A stretch of 64,000 bases of DNA. Origin: Lyngbya sp. PCC 8106 (lineage in GTDB: Bacteria; Cyanobacteriota; Cyanobacteriia; Cyanobacteriales; Microcoleaceae). The stretch spans positions 1-64,000 of the forward strand of contig NZ_AAVU01000037.1 of the NCBI RefSeq assembly GCF_000169095.1, written 5' to 3'. A model generated the notes under the pieces. That model was not told the origin of the DNA. It ran no database searches and saw nothing but the letters and a program-made list of their open reading frames with translations. Position 1 is the first letter of the stretch. Each line of letters starts with the position of its first letter. Positions 45,089 through 56,100 of this stretch are shown one piece after another. The translations under genes were made by a program, and so were the position numbers.

Positions 45089-46549
45089 ATGTTTCAAGCA
45101 ACTCGTCGCCGTTTGGCAATTTGGTACACCAGTGTCACTGCTGTTTTGTTAATATTATTCGTTTGTGGCTTTTTTCTCTATTTTCGGAATACGCTGATCG
45201 AACGAATTGATGATACGCTTAATCATGTCCTAGAAGTTGTCGAACGAACTCTGGTGATTGAGTCTGTTTTTCCCGGAGAGGAAACGACTTCAGCAAACCG
45301 TCAGTTTTTGGTCAATATAGAAGCCAGTTTTCGTCACAACACTAACGCCACAGATGACGATCGCATTGAGATCGAATGGTTTAGTCCAACCGGGGAATTA
45401 TTGTGGTCTACTTTCTCTGAACCTTTGAATTTTCCTTTTCATCTTAACCGCAACGGGGAAACGGTTCGCATTCCTAAACTGGGTCAAACCCAATCTATTC
45501 TACTCCGACAAATTAGCGATCGCATTCAAGTTGGTCGTCAGGTTTTAGGTTATCTCCGCATCAGTCATCCCTGGTTTGAAGTCACTAAACCCACTCGTCA
45601 ATTGATGATTGATCTGACTTTGGGGGCGAGTGTAGCGGTGATTTCAGTGGGGGCTATTGGTTGGTTTCTCTCCGGTTTAGCGATCGCTCCGGTGCGTGAA
45701 TCCTATCAACGTTTAAAACAGTTTACCGCAGATGCGTCTCACGAATTGCGGAGTCCTGTGGCGACGATTCAAACGAACGTTCAAGTCGCTTTAGCTGAAC
45801 CGGATCTCAATCCGAGTGAACGTCAACACCTCCAATTGATCGAACGTTTAACCCGTCGTTTAGGGCGTTTAGTCGATGATTTGCTGTTTCTTGCCCGTAC
45901 TGATAGCGGAATTGTTCAATCTCAATTTGTGTCGCTTCCTCTCGATGCGGTGTTAATGGAAGTGGTCGAAGAACAAACCGCGATCGCGACTGCAAAAGGA
46001 ATTCATCTCCATCTCGAGATTATTGATCCTCAAGTTCCAGAAATCGAAACTTCTAGCGAGGAAACGGCGACTCCTGAGATCAGTTTAGAAGATTATTTTA
46101 CCTTAACAGGGGATTGGGATCAATTGGTGCGTTTATTTACGAATTTGGTCGATAATGCAGTACAGCATAGTTCTGAAGGCGGTAAAGTCACTGTTCAACT
46201 GCAATGGGTTCGAGCGGGAAAACGTCTTTGGTTGAGTAAAGGAAGCGAATCTGGAGACAAACCCCATTTTCAATTTGAACGACTTCAAGTTTGGGTTCAA
46301 GATACCGGAAGGGGAATTCCCCCAGAAGCCTTACCTCAAATTTTTGATCGGTTTTATCGGGTTGATCCGTCTCGGAGTCATCGTCGTTATCAAGGAACTG
46401 GACTCGGACTCGCGATCGCCCAAGCTATTGTTGACAATCACCAGGGTCAAATTCAGGTTGAGAGTCAACTCAATCAAGGAACAACGATTACTGTTATTTT
46501 ACCTGTTTATCGGACAGGGCTATTTAATTCTAATTCTAATTCTCTGTGA
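45089..46549 (+). CDS. Two-component sensor histidine kinase
   Basis: This 486-residue kinase has a membrane helix near residues 12-32, a periplasmic region (about 33-175), a second helix (about 178-200), and a HisKA domain with DASHELRSPVATIQTN near 215. The HATPase domain has N box LVDNAVQH, G1 DTGRGIPPEALPQIFDRFYR and G2 GTGLGLAIA. All key residues are present. The architecture resembles the cyanobacterial RppB/NrsS type, whose ligands include metals or redox signals; this likeness is from memory. No response regulator gene is adjacent, so it is an orphan here. The start is ATG at 45089. Confidence 0.9.
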   Translation: MFQATRRRLAIWYTSVTAVLLILFVCGFFLYFRNTLIERIDDTLNHVLEVVERTLVIESVFPGEETTSANRQFLVNIEASFRHNTNATDDDRIEIEWFSPTGELLWSTFSEPLNFPFHLNRNGETVRIPKLGQTQSILLRQISDRIQVGRQVLGYLRISHPWFEVTKPTRQLMIDLTLGASVAVISVGAIGWFLSGLAIAPVRESYQRLKQFTADASHELRSPVATIQTNVQVALAEPDLNPSERQHLQLIERLTRRLGRLVDDLLFLARTDSGIVQSQFVSLPLDAVLMEVVEEQTAIATAKGIHLHLEIIDPQVPEIETSSEETATPEISLEDYFTLTGDWDQLVRLFTNLVDNAVQHSSEGGKVTVQLQWVRAGKRLWLSKGSESGDKPHFQFERLQVWVQDTGRGIPPEALPQIFDRFYRVDPSRSHRRYQGTGLGLAIAQAIVDNHQGQIQVESQLNQGTTITVILPVYRTGLFNSNSNSL

Positions 46550-46580
46550 AGTTGTATCCAATTTTTCTCCCAATCAATGA

Positions 46581-48122
46581 TTAATAGCCACCGATATAAT
46601 AGGCATAATCGGGTTTTTTAATCGAGTGAACAACCTTTCGAGCCGATAAAATCATAAAGCAAAATCCACCAAAAATCAAACCCAAAGAAGCCCAAAAAAC
46701 GGAAAGCGTATTCGCAAAAATGTAGCCGACTGTGAGATTAACAATCAAAGCAATAATTAAGATTCTACAAACAGCAACTCCTTGATTTAAACTAAATAAA
46801 ATTAACCCATTAAATAAACCAATAACAAAGAACAAATACCCCAAACAACCTAACAGAGCTAGAATTGTTTCTTGTCTTTCCCAATCATCAGGCTTAAGGA
46901 TACCCACAGTTAGGAAAACTGACAACCCAAAAAATATTACAGTGCTGATCAATGCTAACCCGTAACGATAATATAAATTGGAGGAAAATTTGACTAGATT
47001 ATCAACAGTTAAAATTTTAGCTTTGCTATACCAGTAACGAATAAATATATATCCTAAATATTCGACTAATGGTACTAAAAGTAAGAAATTAAGCAAGGCT
47101 AGATCCATTCCTTTTTGATAATTAGAATCTATAGCAAAGAGTAGCCCAGAAGCCGGATTAATGGCTAAACCTGCAACAATCCGATCCGCAAAAATAAAAC
47201 TAAAATAGGCTAATCCATAACCAAAATAAGGAGACATTAGATACACAACTGCACTGAGACGAGGTAATTTAACGGGAGAATCTGAATCAGCATTTCTGTA
47301 TTTAATAAACCAAAATAAAACTAATGCGATCACAACTAATAAGCTGACAAACATTGCCCATATTTGTGCAACTAATGTACCTAACCCTAGCTGCAATCTT
47401 AAAAATACAAAAAATACACTTAATCCAATTAAAACTAATGGCCCGTTCCAGCGTAATTGAATTGAAAGAACAGCTAAAAGCATCCATAAAATACTGAGAA
47501 TCACATAGTAAAATATAGCAATAACGATGTACTGATCTGCAAATAAACTTCGATAAAAGTTAAACCACAATCCTAAAAAACCTAGAAAAATAGTTGTAAT
47601 ACTTCCTAAGTACAATAGAGAAGCAGAAACTCTTTGAGCTTGACGGATTTCACCTAATGCAATATAAAATCGACCTCGGCGACTAATCATTTGTACAAAT
47701 CCACCCGTTGTGGTGAGACTAGCCACCGTGACTATTGTAAAAAGTGAAGCTAATTGTGGAGGTAATAGATCTTTTTTTTCTCCGATGTCTAGATACTCCA
47801 TAATTAACATCAGAATCAAAGGAATAGCATAAACAAAGCTTTGAGAAAATTCGTCAATAAAAGTCCTAATTTCATCAAATATATTTTTCCAAAACTTAAC
47901 TTTTTTTGGCGGTTTTGGGGGAACGGGTGACTTGCTCAAAGATTCATAAATATACTGACCCATATCGCGAGCATTGTCAAAACCAAATTCTGCTTTGATA
48001 ATTCTATCTGTATAACCGAGGGATTCAATAATAGCAGTAGCTTGCCAAGAGTTTGCTAACTGAGGACTAATTTCTTGGACAGCTTTGATTAATTCTTGTA
48101 GCTTTTCATCTGAATCACTCAT
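46581..48122 (-). CDS. pelG: PelG-like polytopic membrane protein
   Basis: This 513-residue protein has a cytoplasmic N-terminal region (1-90, with PPKPPKKVKFW) followed by about 12 membrane helices. Landmarks resemble PelG, the MATE/MOP-type partner of the Pel synthase: GGFVQMISRRGRFYIALG near residue 140, PYFGYGLAYFSFIFADRIVAG near 300 and YQKGMDLALLNFLLLVPLVEY near 337. PelG is thought to move the Pel chain across the inner membrane. The gene lies directly downstream of a PelF-like glycosyltransferase, which strongly supports the assignment. The N-terminal 60-residue helical segment is extra compared with what I recall of PelG. The start is ATG at 48122. Confidence 0.7.
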   Translation of the reverse strand: MSDSDEKLQELIKAVQEISPQLANSWQATAIIESLGYTDRIIKAEFGFDNARDMGQYIYESLSKSPVPPKPPKKVKFWKNIFDEIRTFIDEFSQSFVYAIPLILMLIMEYLDIGEKKDLLPPQLASLFTIVTVASLTTTGGFVQMISRRGRFYIALGEIRQAQRVSASLLYLGSITTIFLGFLGLWFNFYRSLFADQYIVIAIFYYVILSILWMLLAVLSIQLRWNGPLVLIGLSVFFVFLRLQLGLGTLVAQIWAMFVSLLVVIALVLFWFIKYRNADSDSPVKLPRLSAVVYLMSPYFGYGLAYFSFIFADRIVAGLAINPASGLLFAIDSNYQKGMDLALLNFLLLVPLVEYLGYIFIRYWYSKAKILTVDNLVKFSSNLYYRYGLALISTVIFFGLSVFLTVGILKPDDWERQETILALLGCLGYLFFVIGLFNGLILFSLNQGVAVCRILIIALIVNLTVGYIFANTLSVFWASLGLIFGGFCFMILSARKVVHSIKKPDYAYYIGGY

Positions 48123-48225
48123 TATTTTATGATTTAAAGTATTGAAGTTTTAATTTGAGAAAATGTTTCTAGATTGATTTGATCATCATTTTTTCTGAGC
48201 AGCTTTTACTCACCTCTATTTCCGG

Positions 48226-49752
48226 TTATTGATCTCCAACTTCTAGAAAAGGCTGATTGATTAGCTGATAATAACTCTCTAAATGTAAATCTAAAAAACG
48301 CTGTTGACTAAATAATTTTAGGGCGCGATCGCAAGCCCGTTGACCAAAGGTGCGACGTTCAGCTTCCGGTAATTCTAATAACTTAAGAATTGCTGCTGCT
48401 AATTCTTGAGGGCGACTGGCTTTTACCATTAACCCCGTATCTCCCAAAGCTTCACTAACTCCCCCGACATCTGTAGAAACAATCGTAGCACCAGATAACA
48501 TTGCTTCAATCACAGCATAGGGAAAACCTTCAGAAATACTGGCCATGGCAACCACATCAGCTTCACTATAAGCACGCCAAGGTTCACTGGTAAAACCCGC
48601 AAAATTGATATTTTTTTCAATACCATATTTCTCGACCTTTTCCAAACATTCAGCAAAATATTCCTCGTCTGAGGCTTTACCATAAAAGCGAAACTCGACA
48701 TCAGGAATTTTTTCACTCACAATAGCAGCAGCTTCAATTAAATCTAACTGACCTTTTAGGGGGAAAATCAAACCCATATTCATCACTTGGGGACGCTCTT
48801 TTTGGACTGGAGGTGTTGGATGAAATTTTTCTGGATCTGCTCCATTATAAATCACTTTTATTTTTTCAGGTGGTACTCCCCACCATTTTTCCCAACGAGC
48901 ATTATATTCACAAACGGGTGAAATTTGGTCGGCAAAATGATAGTTTAGTTTAACGACTGCTGCCATAACCCGATAGAGAAACCGACGCACAAACACTGAA
49001 GAAATACTGCGGTTAAGATTGAGATATTGTTCGCGAATATTGATACCATGTTCGGTCAGTAGGTAAGGTGTACCTCGTTGTATCTTGGCAATAACACAGG
49101 GTAGACCACAAAAAGCGGCTGCGGAGGAATGAGTGATATCTGTCTGAGGAACCGGAATATTAATAGCAAGCAGAAAACGATAGAGTAAACGAATTGCTTC
49201 GGCTAATTCAGTAATTGTAGGTTCAACTCGTTCAGACTCAATTTGCCAATGACTACAAGCTAAATTTTGATAGGCTGACCATACGGAGTCAGAAACCATT
49301 GTTTTATGGTAGTCATAATATAAAAAATATTGATGAATTGCTAAGAGTATTTTTCCTAGTGTTTCTATGTCTAGGTCTTCAAATAATATAGCTTGTATAA
49401 ATTGCTCAAATCGGGGTAAAAACTGAGTTACGATTACTTTTTTTGTAGTTTGAAACTTGCTTTTAATGGCGTTGGAAAAAGGAGACTGCCAAGAATATTC
49501 TACGGGGTCATCTGTTCCCCATAGAGGCACTTTGACCAGTTGTTTGATATTGGTTGCTAACTCATAGCGTAAGGGTAGATAAGGGTTGGCAACAATGGCA
49601 AAAAGTTTAAAATCGACTTCTGGGAGTTGTTGGGTTAATACATGACACCAGGTACTTACTCCGCCTTTGTGAAAGGGATAAGTACCTTCAGTGGTTAAGA
49701 GTACAGAGGGTCGGCTTCGGCTCATCTGGAGGATGAATTTTTCACACCACAT
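48226..49752 (-). CDS. pelF: PelF-like GT4 glycosyltransferase
   Basis: This 508-residue cytoplasmic enzyme has the PelF/DUF3492 N-domain (SVLLTTEGTYPFHKGGVSTW near residue 16) and a GT4 C-domain. The nucleotide-sugar motif E-x7-E is in EGFPYAVIE near residue 410, followed by VSTDVGGVSEALGDTGL. PelF polymerises the Pel backbone, using UDP-GalNAc in characterised systems; the donor here is inferred. The ATG at 49752 is used; a second ATG nine codons in (49725) is possible. The gene is followed by the PelG-like gene after about 100 bases and preceded by an HlyD-type gene on the same strand. Confidence 0.83.
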   Translation of the reverse strand: MWCEKFILQMSRSRPSVLLTTEGTYPFHKGGVSTWCHVLTQQLPEVDFKLFAIVANPYLPLRYELATNIKQLVKVPLWGTDDPVEYSWQSPFSNAIKSKFQTTKKVIVTQFLPRFEQFIQAILFEDLDIETLGKILLAIHQYFLYYDYHKTMVSDSVWSAYQNLACSHWQIESERVEPTITELAEAIRLLYRFLLAINIPVPQTDITHSSAAAFCGLPCVIAKIQRGTPYLLTEHGINIREQYLNLNRSISSVFVRRFLYRVMAAVVKLNYHFADQISPVCEYNARWEKWWGVPPEKIKVIYNGADPEKFHPTPPVQKERPQVMNMGLIFPLKGQLDLIEAAAIVSEKIPDVEFRFYGKASDEEYFAECLEKVEKYGIEKNINFAGFTSEPWRAYSEADVVAMASISEGFPYAVIEAMLSGATIVSTDVGGVSEALGDTGLMVKASRPQELAAAILKLLELPEAERRTFGQRACDRALKLFSQQRFLDLHLESYYQLINQPFLEVGDQ

Positions 49753-49847
49753 TCATTATATATTGAGTTGTGAAAAACGGTTAATTTCCGACTGCTATCT
49801 CGTCAGCGAGACACTTGCACTACTCTTCTGATTTGACATAAAAATGA

Positions 49848-51407
49848 TTAATTTTCTTCTTGAGAAAAATAGACTGTTGCCAACTGACCCACAAGTAAGT
49901 CATTCTTTTCATTTTTAAACTGTAATATCACTTGATGGTTGAGGTCTTCTGAGGGTAAAGGATTAATTCTGACAACAGTGGCTGCAAATTCCTGGGTTTT
50001 ACGTCCTCCGCCGATTTCGACAGTTGCCTGTTGACCGGGATATAGAGCATTAATTAAGCGTGAACTTACAGGGACTTCTACATTGAGATGTTCCATTTCT
50101 GCCAGGTCTACAACTTTTGTCCCGGCAAAAATTTGATTACCTATAGCAACGGGCAAATCAACAATTACTCCAGAGCGAGTAGCTTGAATAACTTCTGTTG
50201 TTTTAATTTCTGATTCTAATATTTCTGTTTCTTCTGCTCCTGACTGTTCAGTTTCTATCGATTCATAGGGCAGTTGTATTTCTCGCAATTCAGCTAACTG
50301 TTGTTGAATCATCTGACGTTGTTCAGTCAGTTGTTGATACTGTAACTGAGCAAGTTCTAATTTTGCCTTCATTTCGGTGAGTTCTTGCTGCTGTTGATCG
50401 ACGATAAGCTGACGTTCCAATTGAGATTGTTTGGTCTGTACTTCTGCAAACCTTCCCGCCGCAACGATGACTGCTTTAGCACTCTCTAAATCGGCTTCTG
50501 CAATCTTCATTTCTGCTTCTATTTGTTCTAGTTGATCCTGAGAAATTGCCCCTTGTTGTCGCAATCCTTTGTAACGCTGATAACGAGATGTTGCTCTCTG
50601 ATAAAGGGCTTGAGCGCGTTCAACAGAGTCTTGTCTTTGAGGTAATGGGACTTGCTGCATTTGGTTTTGCGCCATTTTCAGTTCTGCCTCTGCTTCGGCT
50701 GCATTTGTGCGAAGTGGGGCAATATTTTCATCAAAGTATTTTATCTTCTGTTCTAACTCTAAGACTTGCTGCTGTTGAGCCATTTGTTGTTCTTGCAGAG
50801 CCATATCTTTTTGCTGTAAAGCAGTTTCCTGCTGCTGTTGAGCTATTTTTTGCTGTTGTCTTAAAGCTTGTTGTTGTTGTCTGGCAATTTTTCTTTCTTG
50901 TAACCGTAGTTTTTGTTCTTTTTGGGCTTGTTTGAGTTCCCGTTCTGCTGCGATATTTTTTAAGACTAACAACGATTGTCCGGCTGTCACCTGATCACCG
51001 ATTTGTACTTGAACATCTTCTACAACTGCTGGATAATTTGCGGCGATCGCAAATGTTTTTGCGGGCTGAATTTTCCCGGTAAATTTGGTTTTTTCGATTT
51101 GGCTGGTTTGTTCTGATTCACTTAATGTTGCTAGAGGTTCTCGCAGGCGATACCGCACCAAATAAATTCCGGCGGTTACACTCACAGCAAGGAGCAATAA
51201 AACGAACAACTGCTGCCAAGATTTATTGCTACTTATTTCATCACGAACTAAACCAATCTCTAGGTTCGGATAAGGCTTGTTTAAAAAAGTGTTTGAGTCT
51301 TGAATCTGATTATTTATAGCTGAGTTTGAAATCACTTCATTTTTAAAAAATGAAACTTTTTCTTGATGCTCAAAAGAAGAATGTCGATGATTAATTCTAG
51401 AATCCAT
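49848..51407 (-). CDS. HlyD-type membrane fusion protein
   Basis: This protein of about 519 residues has one membrane helix (FVLLLLAVSVTAGIYLVRY near residue 75). A biotinyl-lipoyl half (GKIQPAKTFAIAANYPAVVE) follows, then a very long Gln-rich coiled coil (about residues 150-370) and the second lipoyl half with GVIVDLPVAIGNQIFAGTKV. This is the periplasmic adaptor layout of type I secretion and related exporters. Two RTX proteins in the window are possible cargo, or it may serve the polysaccharide system. No ABC transporter or TolC is adjacent. I chose ATG 51407; a TTG at 51461 would add 18 residues. Confidence 0.85.
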   Translation of the reverse strand: MDSRINHRHSSFEHQEKVSFFKNEVISNSAINNQIQDSNTFLNKPYPNLEIGLVRDEISSNKSWQQLFVLLLLAVSVTAGIYLVRYRLREPLATLSESEQTSQIEKTKFTGKIQPAKTFAIAANYPAVVEDVQVQIGDQVTAGQSLLVLKNIAAERELKQAQKEQKLRLQERKIARQQQQALRQQQKIAQQQQETALQQKDMALQEQQMAQQQQVLELEQKIKYFDENIAPLRTNAAEAEAELKMAQNQMQQVPLPQRQDSVERAQALYQRATSRYQRYKGLRQQGAISQDQLEQIEAEMKIAEADLESAKAVIVAAGRFAEVQTKQSQLERQLIVDQQQQELTEMKAKLELAQLQYQQLTEQRQMIQQQLAELREIQLPYESIETEQSGAEETEILESEIKTTEVIQATRSGVIVDLPVAIGNQIFAGTKVVDLAEMEHLNVEVPVSSRLINALYPGQQATVEIGGGRKTQEFAATVVRINPLPSEDLNHQVILQFKNEKNDLLVGQLATVYFSQEEN

Positions 51408-51586
51408 TGGTTTATAGTTTGTCCAAGTAGTTTTTGCAAAAAGCAGGGTTTGAGTGGTCAATTATGACAGTCATCAAGTCGATTTTGAGAGCATTATCTA
51501 TCTCTATCAAAATCTATTGAGCTTATATAGCACTACGCAAATTGGTGTTTGACATTTCTAAATTCTGAAACCCTTTCATAGTCTGC

Positions 51587-51621
51587 TGTTCCCTGTTCCC
51601 TGTTCCCTGTTCCCTGTTCCC
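51587..51621. repeat. Five tandem copies of TGTTCCC
   Basis: Five exact 7-base units lie between glmM and the HlyD gene, followed by a small palindrome (TAGCG-ctacg-CGCTA). This is a typical cyanobacterial short tandemly repeated repetitive sequence and is likely to vary in copy number. Confidence 0.9.
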
Positions 51622-51639
51622 TAGCGCTACGCGCTATAC

Positions 51640-53058
51640 TTATAGAGATTGCTGAACTGCGGTGACTAAATTTTCAGACCAATAATTTGCGAGGTCAGCG
51701 TCAATCGCTTCTACCATGACTCGAATTAGAGGTTCAGTCCCAGAAGCTCGAACTAAAATTCGCCCTTGTTCTCCCATGGCTGTTTGTGCCGTTGCGATCG
51801 CTTGTTGTAGGGGTTCACATTGTTGCCAATTACAACGACGTTCACGATCTTCTACTCGGACATTTTTCAAGAATTGAGGATAGGTGTGAAAACTTTGCTC
51901 TCGTAGTTCACTCATCGAACAATCCGAACGCTTGACTAACGCGGCTAAATGTAACGCTGTTAGTAACCCATCTCCAGAAATGCCGTAATGACGACAGAGA
52001 ATATGACCAGACTGTTCGCCCCCAAGCATCGCTCCAGTCTGGATCATTTCTGCATGAACGTGTTGATCGCCCACAGAAGTCCTGAGTAACTTCCCGCCTA
52101 ACTGTTTCCAGGCCATTTCAAAGCCCAGATTTGCCATCACAGTGGAAACAATGGTATCGCCGGGTAACTGTTGCTGTTTTTGCAGCATTTGACCCCAGAA
52201 GTAGAGAATATAATCACCATCAATCATCCGCCCTTGAGCATCTACTGCGATCACCCGGTCAGCATCTCCATCAAAAGCAAAACCGATATCCGCTTGATTT
52301 TCCTGAACTGCGGCTTGAAGTGGGGCGAGATGAGTGGAACCACAATTAACATTAATGCGATCGCCATCGGGTTGATTATGCAAACAAATCACTTCAGCAC
52401 CCATTGTACCGAAAGCTTGGGGGGCTAGATGAACGGCGGCACCCCAAGCCAAATCTAAAACGATTCGCAGACCTGCTAAATTGACGGTGGGGAGTAAGGG
52501 GTCTTGTAAAGACTGAAGATATTGATCTAATAATTCGGGTCGATAGTGTTGTTGTCCGCAATAGACGGGTTTATAGGATTCAAGTCCTATAGATTCTCCT
52601 AATCCTCGAATTCCGGCTTCAATCTGTTTTTGTAAGTTTGTGGTTAGCTTAGTCCCATCTGCTGCGAATATTTTAATGCCATTATCTTCTGGGGGGTTGT
52701 GGCTAGCCGAAATCATCACCCCGCCAATGGCGTCGGAAATGTGGGTCAGATAGGCAACGGTGGGGGTCGGACATAAACCGAGATACCAAACCTCTAATCC
52801 GCTAGCTGTTAGACCCGCAGACAATGCTTTTGCTAACAGATTGCTGGAGTTGCGAGAATCCTGGCCAATAATTACAGGCCCCTGTTTAGGATTCTCAGCT
52901 TGTAAGATTTTCCCAGTCCAAAATCCGATTTGTTGGACAAGAGGTACAGTTAAAACTTCTCCGACTTTTCCGCGAATGCCATCGGTACCAAATAGGGGAG
53001 TTGTGGGTAAATCAAGGAGAGAACGGTCAAAAAGATTGTGAGTAGTAGATGCAAGCAT
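51640..53058 (-). CDS. glmM: Phosphoglucosamine mutase
   Basis: GlmM converts glucosamine-6-phosphate to glucosamine-1-phosphate on the way to UDP-GlcNAc. The 472-residue protein has PLFGTDGIRGKVGEVLT at the front, the phosphoserine loop GGVMISASHNPPEDNGIKIF, the metal loop AFDGDADRVIAVD, and the phosphate-binding loop RASGTEPLIRVMVEA near the end. I chose ATG 53058, which has AGGATAA upstream. An upstream TTG frame of 16 codons is less likely. Its place inside the polysaccharide cluster suggests it feeds UDP-GlcNAc to GalE there. It could also be the sole housekeeping copy for peptidoglycan. Confidence 0.93.
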   Translation of the reverse strand: MLASTTHNLFDRSLLDLPTTPLFGTDGIRGKVGEVLTVPLVQQIGFWTGKILQAENPKQGPVIIGQDSRNSSNLLAKALSAGLTASGLEVWYLGLCPTPTVAYLTHISDAIGGVMISASHNPPEDNGIKIFAADGTKLTTNLQKQIEAGIRGLGESIGLESYKPVYCGQQHYRPELLDQYLQSLQDPLLPTVNLAGLRIVLDLAWGAAVHLAPQAFGTMGAEVICLHNQPDGDRINVNCGSTHLAPLQAAVQENQADIGFAFDGDADRVIAVDAQGRMIDGDYILYFWGQMLQKQQQLPGDTIVSTVMANLGFEMAWKQLGGKLLRTSVGDQHVHAEMIQTGAMLGGEQSGHILCRHYGISGDGLLTALHLAALVKRSDCSMSELREQSFHTYPQFLKNVRVEDRERRCNWQQCEPLQQAIATAQTAMGEQGRILVRASGTEPLIRVMVEAIDADLANYWSENLVTAVQQSL

Positions 53059-53139
53059 GAATTTTATCCTGGGTTTGTGTTGGTTTGCTGGAAATTGATC
53101 AAACAAAGTTCCCTGAAAAAATGTCTTCTACAGGGTTGG

Positions 53140-56100
53140 TTAAACGAAACTGAAAGCTTGATCATCAGTTAGATTAAGAGTTTTCTCCCCTTGAACAATT
53201 GCAATTAATTCATCTTTACCTGGAGTATTGAGGAAAATTGCGATGCCCGTCTCACGATTAAGACTATACTTGGTTTCTAAACGATAATCTGAGGCTTTAC
53301 CGTGTAGTTGAATGATGTCGTCACCCCGTTTAAAGTCAGCAATTAGGGCATAGTCATTTAATCCTTGGTTCAGACGAGATGAAAACCAATAGTAAGTATC
53401 GTCATTGTAATAAGTTTGATTTGAATCTCCAAGTACAAAGCGGTCTTTGTTCTTTTCACCAACTAGAACATCGATTTCCCCTAACCCGGCTTGGGTACTA
53501 TTTGGGTCAACACCGATGAGGATATCATTGTCTTCACCACCGTAGAGGGAGTCGTTACCTGCATCGCCATTGAGGAGGTCATCGCCTTTATTTCCTTTGA
53601 GTTCGTCTTGGCCTTCACCACCATTGAGGGTATCGTTGCCATCTTGACCATCTAACTTGTCATCACCTGCATCACCATTGAGGAGGTCATCTTGTTTACC
53701 GCCTTTGAGTTCGTCTTGGCCTTCACCACCATTGAGGGTATCGTTGCCATCTTGACCATCTAACTTGTCATCACCTGCATCACCATTTAAGGTGTCATTA
53801 CCATCATCACCTTTGAGTTCGTCTTTACCTTCACCACCATTGAGGATGTCATTGCCTTCTTTTCCTTCGATTTTGTCATCACCGCCAAGACCATTAATTT
53901 CATCATTATTAACAGTTCCTTTGATATCATCATTGCCGCCAGTACCGTTGATAACGTTGCCAGGATTTGGAGGTTCAGTTGCGACCTGCTGCACCTCTAG
54001 ATTTTTGATATTGAATCGATCTTCAGGAGTTACATCGGAGGTGGAAGCTGCAATGACGAGTACATTACCACTTACTTCACCAGTATTGATATCTGCCCAC
54101 CGTGAACTTGAACTATCGACATCATTGTCTTGTTTTAAGTCAAGACTGTTTAAGAAGTTATCATTTAAGATGTTGTGGTTATTGAACGGGTTATTCTTTG
54201 TACCCACCCAATAGGTGATATCACTGTCGTTCACCACAGAATCTAGGAATGCGCGATCAACAACAACCTTCTCGGAGAATTCAAATAAGACGTAGTTCTG
54301 TTGATACACATTATCAACTAGATTTAGATCATTGCTTCCGTTACCTTCTGAGCTATCGGTGACTCCCAGCCCACCAGAGAAACTACCTAAAAAGGCTTGC
54401 TCCCAGTTTCCTTGTTCACTGCGACTGAAAGCACTGGTTTTGACAGAAATATCACCCGCATTAAAGCTGCGAATATTGCCATCTGCACCATCTGAGCCAC
54501 TATTACCTGTGAAATCAAAGGTCTTGTTTACTGGGTCTGGAGGAGCTACTGAGTTTACGGTGACACTAAAGGTTTCATCTACAGTCTGACCATTAGATGT
54601 CCCTCGAATGGTAATTTCGGCTGTGCCGGATTGATTGTCTAGATAGTCTAAGGTGAGTATATTTCCGTTAATGCTAGTTTGAACTAATCCGTTATTACTA
54701 TTAGCAAATACGGTCTTGGTAATCTCGGCGTTATCGTTGTCAATATCATCGAAGACATTACCTAAATCTAGAGTTGTGTTCGCTGCATTTTCAGCTACAG
54801 ATACATCAGAAATCGGATTGACAATAGTGGGGGCATCATCGACTGAGTTAACGTTGACAGTAAATGTGTCTGTTACTTTTTGGTTGTTGGATGTGGCTTC
54901 TACGGTAATGTCTGCCGTACCGAATTGATTTTCTAGATAGTCTAAGGTGAGTGTATTTCCGCTAATATTGGTTGTGACTAATCCGGTATTGCTGTTAGTT
55001 TTGACTGTTTTAACAATCAGGTTGTTATCGTTATCAATATCATCAAAGACATTGGTTAAATCGATAGTTTGATTAGCCGCATCTTCATCTACGGTAATAT
55101 TAGCAATGGGATTCGCAACTGTGGGGGGAGCGTCTACTGAGTCTACAGTTACAGTAAAGGTTTCATCTACTATTTTACCATTAGATACACCTCGAACTGT
55201 GATTTCTGCTGTGCCGGATTGATTGTCTAGATAGTCTAAGGTGAGTATATTTCCGTTAATGCTAGTTTGAACTAATCCGTTATTACTATTGGCAAATACT
55301 GTCTTTGTAATATCGGCGTTATCGTTATCAATATCATCGAAGACATTACCTAAATCTAGAGTCGTGTTCGCTGCATTTTCAGCTACAGATACATCAGAAA
55401 TCGGATTGACAACAGTGGGGGCATCATCAACTGAGTTAACGTTGACAGTAAATGTGTCTGTTACTTTTTGCCCATTGGATGTGGCTTCTACAGTAATGTC
55501 TGCCGTACCGAATTGATTTTCTAGATAGTCTAAGGTGAGTGTATTTCCGCTAATATTGGTTGTGACTAATCCGGTATTGCTGTTAGTTTTGACTGTTTTA
55601 ACAATCAGGTTGTTATCATTATCAATATCATCAAAGACATTGGTTAAATCGATAGTTTGATTAGCCGCATCTTCATCTACGGTAATATTAGCAATGGGGT
55701 TGGCAACTGTGGGGGGTTGATCTTGTGGAATTTCAGCAAAGCTAATACTGGCTGTGTGCTGACTATCGTTGTTAAATACCATCTCCAAAATGTCACCATT
55801 GAGGGTGGTACTATCAGCGCCCGTTGTCACAACTTCTTGTCCTTGGGGAATCTTTAAATCAAGCTTGACAGTTCCCGCCCCTGTAAAAGTATAGTTTAAA
55901 TTCTGACCATTGCCAGTCACAGAAATCAGTTCCGCCCGCATTGGCAAGTCAATAATCCGAGTCACATCTAGGGGAGTATTCCCTAAGTTAATGGTAAATT
56001 CGCCACCATTCTTTGGTAAGAATACGGTGTCTTGGTCGTAAGCATACCAGTTATTAACGCTCTGAATCTTTTGACCTTTTTCAACATTTAAACCAAAGCT

